Positions 59,728 through 64,000 of a stretch of 64,000 nt of DNA are shown piece after piece. The notes beneath the pieces were generated by a model, which saw only the letters and a list, made by a program, of their open reading frames with translations, ran no database searches and was not told the DNA's origin. The stretch comes from Halalkalibacter oceani (GTDB taxonomy: Bacteria > Bacillota > Bacilli > Bacillales > Bacillaceae_D), in the NCBI RefSeq assembly GCF_040544555.1, contig NZ_JBEPKD010000020.1, positions 11,048 to 75,047 on the forward strand. The letters run 5' to 3'. The position numbers were made by a program, and so were the translations under genes. Every line of letters begins with the position of its first letter. Position 1 is the stretch's first letter.

Positions 59728-59770
59728 GTCAGGCTGCTGCTTCATAAGATGAGGGGCGGCTTTTTTATTT
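59728..59770 (+). terminator. Terminator after the YrhC-like gene
   Basis: GCTGCTGCTTCAT pairs with ATGAGGGGCGGC, followed by six T. Confidence 0.75.
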
Positions 59771-59946
59771 GCCTTCAAATAAATGATCTCCGGGTATGGT
59801 CCTTCCTTTTTTCTATCCCGGTTTGAAAATAGTTTCAGCGTTTGGTCAGCTTGATAGCGAAAAGTTTTCTTTGATGGAATGCCAATTTGTATTAAAATGA
59901 CAAAAGAGTCTTTGTCAGAGTAACTGTAAAAATGGGAGAGTGTGGA

Positions 59947-61446
59947 ATGGACAAACAGAAGCGAACAAATAGACCGCTTGTCCTGGCTGCTGTCATGCTG
60001 GCGATGTTTATGGCGGCTGTGGAAGCAACGATTGTCGCAACAGCGATGCCCGGGATTGTCGCAGATCTGGGGGGCTTTTCTTTATACAGCTGGGTCTTTT
60101 CTTCCTATCTTTTAATGCAGGTTGTTGCGATTCCGTTATATGGAAAGCTGGCCGATCTTTATGGAAGAAAGCTCATTTTTTCAATCGGGATCATTATTTT
60201 TTTAATTGGTTCGCTGCTTTGTGGATTTTCCTTTACGATGGAAATGCTCATTATCAGCCGGGTTTTACAAGGGCTGGGAGCCGGGGCCGTCCAGCCAATC
60301 GCGACGACAATTGTTGGCGATATGTATACGAAGGAAGAGAGAGCCAGCATTCAGGGCTATTTGGCGAGCATTTGGGGCGTGTCGGCCATTATCGGCCCGT
60401 TGCTCGGTGCTTTTTTCATGGAGTATGTCAATTGGTCATGGGTGTTCTGGATGAACGTGCCTTTCGGGATCGTGTCGATGGGGATTGTGATCTTTTTTCT
60501 GCATGAAAGCGTGGAAAAGAAACAGCAGTCGCTTGACCTTGGCGGAGCGGCGCTCTTACTCGTTTCAATCAGCGCGCTGATGGTCGTTCTTGTTCAATTC
60601 GACGGGACGATGATTCTTTCCAAAACAGAGCTTCTCCTGCTCGTCAGTTTGTCGCTTGTCTGCCTGATCTGGTTTTTCTATCATGAGCGCCGAGTGACTG
60701 CGCCAATCGTCACCTTCTCTCTTTGGCGGCAGAAGGAAATACGGTATGCCAATTTGGCTTCCTTCACGTCCGGGGCGATGCTGATGGCCGTATCGAGCTT
60801 TTTGCCGACGTATGTCCAGGGGGTGCTTGCACAAACTCCGCTCATCGCCGGGTTAACGTTGACGGCGATGTCAATTGGCTGGCCGATCGCCTCGACAATT
60901 GCCGGGAAAATGATGCTGAAAACCGGCTTTCGGGTCACGGCTTTAATTGGTGGTTTCGGTCTTTTAGCAGGGGCGCTCGGCTATTATTTGCTGACGGCTT
61001 TTCTGCCGAATCCGTGGTGGGCTGGTTTTAGCTCGTTTATGCTCGGGGCAGGTCTCGGTTTTTCGACAACGACATTTGTCGTGTCGATTCAGTCCAGTGT
61101 AGATTGGAAGGCGAGAGGGGAAGCGACGGCGATGAATTTATTTATGCGCCTGCTTGGCGGAGCTGTCGGGGTGGCATTATTAGGAGGCATTTTGAACAGC
61201 CGCCTTCGTGCTTTTCTTGAACGAGAAGGAGAAGCCCTTTCGATTGAACCGTCAATCGAAGCGGTTAACCGCCTGCTTGAAGCAGAAGAACGGGCCCTGC
61301 TCAGCCAGGGGGAGCAGAGCCTTCTTCAGACGGGACTCTCTTCCAGTCTGGCCGCGGTCTTTCTCGCGCTAGTGGTTCTCGCCGTCCTCAGCTTTCTCTT
61401 TATTTTGCTTCTGCCAAAGGATCAGGTGGAAAAGCAGGAAAATTAG
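59947..61446 (+). CDS. MFS drug efflux transporter, DHA2 family (14 helices)
   Basis: This 499-residue major-facilitator protein has about 14 membrane helices, the motif A loop GKLADLYGRKL, motif C GIVSMG region and the N-terminal AAVEATIVATAMPGI typical of drug:H+ antiporter family 2 (EmrB/QacA type). Substrates are unknown. Start ATG 59947 has GGGAG 8 bases upstream. Its stop overlaps the stop of the convergent Nudix gene by 4 bases, and I see no terminator between them. Confidence 0.92.
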   Translation: MDKQKRTNRPLVLAAVMLAMFMAAVEATIVATAMPGIVADLGGFSLYSWVFSSYLLMQVVAIPLYGKLADLYGRKLIFSIGIIIFLIGSLLCGFSFTMEMLIISRVLQGLGAGAVQPIATTIVGDMYTKEERASIQGYLASIWGVSAIIGPLLGAFFMEYVNWSWVFWMNVPFGIVSMGIVIFFLHESVEKKQQSLDLGGAALLLVSISALMVVLVQFDGTMILSKTELLLLVSLSLVCLIWFFYHERRVTAPIVTFSLWRQKEIRYANLASFTSGAMLMAVSSFLPTYVQGVLAQTPLIAGLTLTAMSIGWPIASTIAGKMMLKTGFRVTALIGGFGLLAGALGYYLLTAFLPNPWWAGFSSFMLGAGLGFSTTTFVVSIQSSVDWKARGEATAMNLFMRLLGGAVGVALLGGILNSRLRAFLEREGEALSIEPSIEAVNRLLEAEERALLSQGEQSLLQTGLSSSLAAVFLALVVLAVLSFLFILLLPKDQVEKQEN

Positions 61447-62066
61447 TCCGGCCTTGTCAGATCAAGAAAGTGGGTCAAAATTCGCGCCGTCAGACCCCAA
61501 ATGACGTATTGCTTATAGTAATAAAAAAATTCAGTTAGCGTGTTTGTCCGTGCCGCATACGTTCTGCTGTTTGAAATCTGGTCGAGTGGAAAATGCTCAT
61601 CCGGCTCAAAATGGAGCTTCATCTCATACCGTTTTGGCTCGTATGTATACAAAAAGGAAAGAGGGACGGTAAAAATATGATCGACCTCAGCCTGATTCGG
61701 TGTAATGCTTTCGATATTTTCCAAAACAGCGGCAAATGGATAGATGATACCGCGGAATGGCGTGACAAGGATATCGAGCGGCGCGAGAGGCTTAATGTAC
61801 TCTCGTTTAAGGCCGAGCTCTTCGGTAACTTCACGAATCGCCGCCAGCTGCGGGGTCGGATCATCCGAATCAATCCGTCCGCCCGGAAAGCAAATTTCTC
61901 CCGGCTGGCTGTTCAGATGATGGGCGCGAACTTCAAACAGTATCGACAATTCTCCATTTTCGTAGACGAGCGGCAAAATGACAGCGGCATTCATACTGCC
62001 TTTTTGAGTGAGCACGCTAGCTGATCTGCCAGCAAGCTTGGCTTCAATTTCAGATAGGTCTCTCAT
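61443..62066 (-). CDS. CoA-type Nudix hydrolase
   Basis: The 207-residue product carries a Nudix box of the coenzyme A pyrophosphatase kind: PGEICFPGGRIDSDD followed by AAIREVTEELGL. The preceding Gln/Pro and the spacing match the UPF0035 motif rather than the classical box. Such enzymes split CoA or its derivatives into 4'-phosphopantetheine and 3',5'-ADP. No membrane or signal segment. Activity on CoA is inferred from the motif. Confidence 0.88.
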   Translation of the reverse strand: MRDLSEIEAKLAGRSASVLTQKGSMNAAVILPLVYENGELSILFEVRAHHLNSQPGEICFPGGRIDSDDPTPQLAAIREVTEELGLKREYIKPLAPLDILVTPFRGIIYPFAAVLENIESITPNQAEVDHIFTVPLSFLYTYEPKRYEMKLHFEPDEHFPLDQISNSRTYAARTNTLTEFFYYYKQYVIWGLTARILTHFLDLTRPD

Positions 62067-62290
62067 GACAATGCCTCCAGTAGGTTATCGTTATAGGAAA
62101 GTATACCACAGATTATCAGCGTTCTTAGCTGGGGATGCTTCCGGGATGAAGGGGTCTTTTCAAAATAAATGAAATTTATATGTAAGAAGATATGCCAAAG
62201 AAGCTGAAACGATGTCAGCAGTGGTGTACATTAGTATCAGGAAAGGTCATTGACCTAGCTTCCAAAATGTTCTCTCTACTCTCCCCCATT

Positions 62291-62329
62291 GCGAGCGATT
62301 CGTTTGTCGAATCGCTCTCTTTTTTTTTG
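62291..62329 (+). terminator. Orphan strong terminator
   Basis: GAGCGATTCG pairs perfectly with CGAATCGCTC over 5 bases, followed by TCTCTTTTTTTTT. The nearest plus-strand gene upstream ends 850 bases away beyond a minus-strand gene. The hairpin therefore implies a short unannotated transcript within about 62070-62329. Otherwise the 426-base gap before the DUF4397 gene shows nothing I can name. Confidence 0.7.
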
Positions 62330-62492
62330 TTGTAAAAATCAGCAGCTTCCTGCACTGCGAATGTGACGACACGGACCGGGCACCCGGATATGGCTGGCTG
62401 ATACTTCCAGTTTTTTTCGTGCTGTTTTTGAATAGTTCAAACTTTACGAAGGGGATTCTAGTAAAGAATGTACCTTGAAGGAGATGAAGATC

Positions 62493-63197
62493 ATGAAAAA
62501 AGCTGGAGTTGTCGTTTTGCTGCTGCTTGTTCTGGCAGTGGGCGCTCCTGTCTATGCCAATAGTGAAGCAGAGGCACAGGCACGAGTCGTCCATGCAACA
62601 CCTGATGCGCCAAAGGTCGATGTTTATCTTGATAAAGTGTTAGTCGTAAAAGCGCTTGATTTCACCGAAGCGGGGCAGTATATCTCATTAAGTCCGGGGC
62701 TGCATACTCTTTCTATTTTCCCTGAAGGAGATACGGATACCGCCTTAGTCACAGATGAGGTGACGGTGGAAGCCGGTCATCATTACACATTGGCGGCAAT
62801 CGGGGAGGTTGAAGCGATGTCCATCGCCAAGCTGGTTGATGACCAAACAACCTCGGCAGGCAAAACAAAGCTTCGCGTCGCTCATTTTTCACCATTGTCA
62901 CCGGCTCTTTCCGTGACGACAACTGAGGGCGAAGTACTCTTTCCTGAGCTGATTTTTCCAACGACAGCCTCTTATCTTGAAGTGGCGCCCGGCTCTTATT
63001 CGTTACAAATAAAGGAGCCTGCCGCCCTACTTGAACTGGTCGAAGCAGAATTAAAGCCAGATACGGTCTATACGGCCTTGGCAGTCGGTGCAAACGCCGC
63101 GGGAGAGGGGGTAACGGTGATTTTGCTTACTGATTATATGCCGTTGCCGGCTGAGCTGCCGAAAACGGGACTGGGCGGCGCTTCGCCAACGATGTAA
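62493..63197 (+). CDS. Secreted DUF4397 protein with LPKTG C-terminus
   Basis: The 234-residue exported protein has a signal peptide (about residues 1-22, cut after VYA), then two DUF4397 beta-sandwich units (RVVHATPDAPKVDVYLD and RVAHFSPLSPALSVTT). It ends in LPKTG (residues 222-226) followed by only LGGASPTM. A standard sortase signal would continue with a membrane helix and basic residues, and these are absent. The sortase gene starts at the very next base. GAAGGAGATG lies 7 bases before ATG 62493. Confidence 0.85.
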   Translation: MKKAGVVVLLLLVLAVGAPVYANSEAEAQARVVHATPDAPKVDVYLDKVLVVKALDFTEAGQYISLSPGLHTLSIFPEGDTDTALVTDEVTVEAGHHYTLAAIGEVEAMSIAKLVDDQTTSAGKTKLRVAHFSPLSPALSVTTTEGEVLFPELIFPTTASYLEVAPGSYSLQIKEPAALLELVEAELKPDTVYTALAVGANAAGEGVTVILLTDYMPLPAELPKTGLGGASPTM

Positions 63198-63734
63198 ATG
63201 AAACAGAAAACGGCTATCCTCGCGTTCGTCTTTCTTTTCGTTTATGCCGGGAGCGGAGTAGAGGCGGCCTACTGTGAGCCGCTGTTGCTAAAGATTCCCG
63301 CCCTCTCGCTTGAGGCCGAGGTGGAAGGATTGACCCGGACGGAAATGGAAGCCCTGCCGCCAGACGGTTCAAAGGTTTTCTGGTACAAAGACGGTGTGAC
63401 GCCGGGTGATCGTGGCAGTGCTGTGTTCGCTGGGCATTATGATGATTACGAAGGGCCGGCTGTGTTTTATCAGCTTGCTCAATTACAGAAGGGGGATCTC
63501 ATCTATCTTGTTGATGGGGGCGGCCTCGTTTCAACCTATCAGGTCGAAGCGGTTCTGTCGTTTCCGAAAGAGGCCGGCTCCGTCGAGGACGTGTTTACCG
63601 TTAATCATGACGCCGGCTTGCAGCTTGTCACATGCTCAGGCATCTATCGGCGTTCTGATCAGACACATTCTCACCGTCTTATCGTCCAGGCGAAGAAACG
63701 CGGTAATTCCTACCCATATCAAGCTTCTTCTTAG
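63198..63734 (+). CDS. Class F-like sortase
   Basis: This 178-residue transpeptidase has a signal/anchor segment (about residues 5-22) and the sortase catalytic triad His80 (VFAGHYD), Cys146 (LVTCSGIY) and Arg160 (SHRLIV). GPAVFYQLAQLQKGDLIYLV is typical of class F/E enzymes of Firmicutes and Actinobacteria. The start codon abuts the TAA of the DUF4397 gene with no intervening base, so translation is coupled and the DUF4397 protein is the likely substrate. Confidence 0.88.
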   Translation: MKQKTAILAFVFLFVYAGSGVEAAYCEPLLLKIPALSLEAEVEGLTRTEMEALPPDGSKVFWYKDGVTPGDRGSAVFAGHYDDYEGPAVFYQLAQLQKGDLIYLVDGGGLVSTYQVEAVLSFPKEAGSVEDVFTVNHDAGLQLVTCSGIYRRSDQTHSHRLIVQAKKRGNSYPYQASS

Positions 63735-63849
63735 CAGCAGCATCCCTATCTCCTGCTTCTTTGCTTGCAAAATAGGCAGAAATCACTGAAAATAAGAGGA
63801 AGACCATGCATATGATACAGATATAGCAAGCGTAGAGGGGAAACGAAAG

Positions 63850-63921
63850 ATGGATGTTCATTCGCAGGAAAAAGAGATGCTTTTATTATTGGAAAAGCTC
63901 GTAAATGTATTTGGCAAGTAG
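63850..63921 (+). CDS. Possible very small protein
   Basis: ATG followed by 22 codons gives MDVHSQEKEMLLLLEKLVN and four more residues, with GAGGGGAAACGAAAG upstream. An amphipathic helix is plausible. The stop codon forms part of a terminator stem. It could instead be part of a small RNA. Confidence 0.3.
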   Translation: MDVHSQEKEMLLLLEKLVNVFGK

Positions 63922-63973
63922 GAAATGTATGATTTGGCAGTTAAAAATGTAGCTACTTGCCAACATCCTTTTT
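63913..63973 (+). terminator. Hairpin with T-run near the window end
   Basis: GGCAAGTAG (63913-63921) pairs with CTACTTGCC (63953-63961), and AACATCC and six T follow. The loop of 31 bases is long for a classical terminator. Confidence 0.5.
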
Positions 63974-64000
63974 TAACGATTGAGTAATGATTCTTTGTGT

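Noticed and set aside
1..64000. CRISPR arrays, tRNA or rRNA genes, prophage genes, toxin-antitoxin pairs
   Set aside because: I looked for regularly spaced repeats, cloverleaf-like segments and phage or toxin signatures and found none. The repeats present are dispersed palindromes.

Overview
The window comes from an endospore-forming member of the Bacillaceae with roughly balanced base composition. It carries spoVB, an RsfA-family prespore regulator, YrrS, 6S RNA, T-box leaders and Gram-positive Shine-Dalgarno sequences. From memory of the family, gene order closely follows the Bacillus subtilis chromosome from queA-tgt-yajC through spoVB, secDF, recJ, apt, relA, dtd, hisS-aspS, tcdA, rarA, cymR, the desulfurase gene, mnmA, yrrB, recD2, yrrD, yrrI, alaS, yrzL, ruvX, yrzB, mltG, trmR, trhP1-trhP2, udk and greA to yrrS and mtnN. 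I do not name a species.

Layout. 0-8 kb: queuosine genes, YajC, an ArsB/NhaD-type carrier, a DUF421 membrane protein, SpoVB, a small export protein and ComN. 8-17.9 kb: SecD and SecF as two overlapping genes, a cation efflux protein, LapA, RecJ, Apt, Rel and Dtd. 18-24.7 kb: a YrzK-like protein, a T-box leader, hisS-aspS, 6S RNA with its promoter, a stretch of repeats and a transposase scar, TcdA and RsfA. 25-36 kb: a short-chain dehydrogenase, RarA, CymR, cysteine desulfurase, MnmA, TPR protein, RecD2, a PRC-barrel protein and a permease, with many structured intergenic repeats. 36-46 kb: alaS behind a T-box, the yrzL-ruvX-yrzB set, MltG, the U34 tRNA modification genes TrmR/TrhP1/TrhP2, Udk and GreA.

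The clearest accessory segment lies between greA and the yrrS-mtnN block (about 46.1-57.2 kb). It encodes a TRAP transporter (DctP, DctQ, DctM), a PucR-type regulator, an M20 N-carbamoyl-amino-acid amidohydrolase, a PyrK-like 2Fe-2S flavoprotein, a class 1B dihydroorotate dehydrogenase, a dihydroorotase-like amidohydrolase and a cytosolic CapA-fold protein. The four enzymes overlap each other and together would supply every step of the reductive breakdown of orotate to aspartate: orotate to dihydroorotate to N-carbamoyl-aspartate to aspartate, ammonia and CO2. The motif TTATCTAA, in either orientation, occurs in all three larger intergenic regions of the cluster and as one arm of a perfect inverted repeat just upstream of the enzyme operon, which suggests a shared operator. 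I regard this as the best candidate for an undescribed system here. Its substrate is an inference.

The right end (57-64 kb) holds YrrS, a DUF2536 protein, MtnN and a YrhC-like protein without the mccAB genes found with them in B. subtilis. It also has an MFS efflux protein, a CoA-type Nudix hydrolase and a DUF4397 protein with an LPKTG C-terminus, followed without any gap by its probable sortase. No tRNA or rRNA genes, prophage or CRISPR array were seen.
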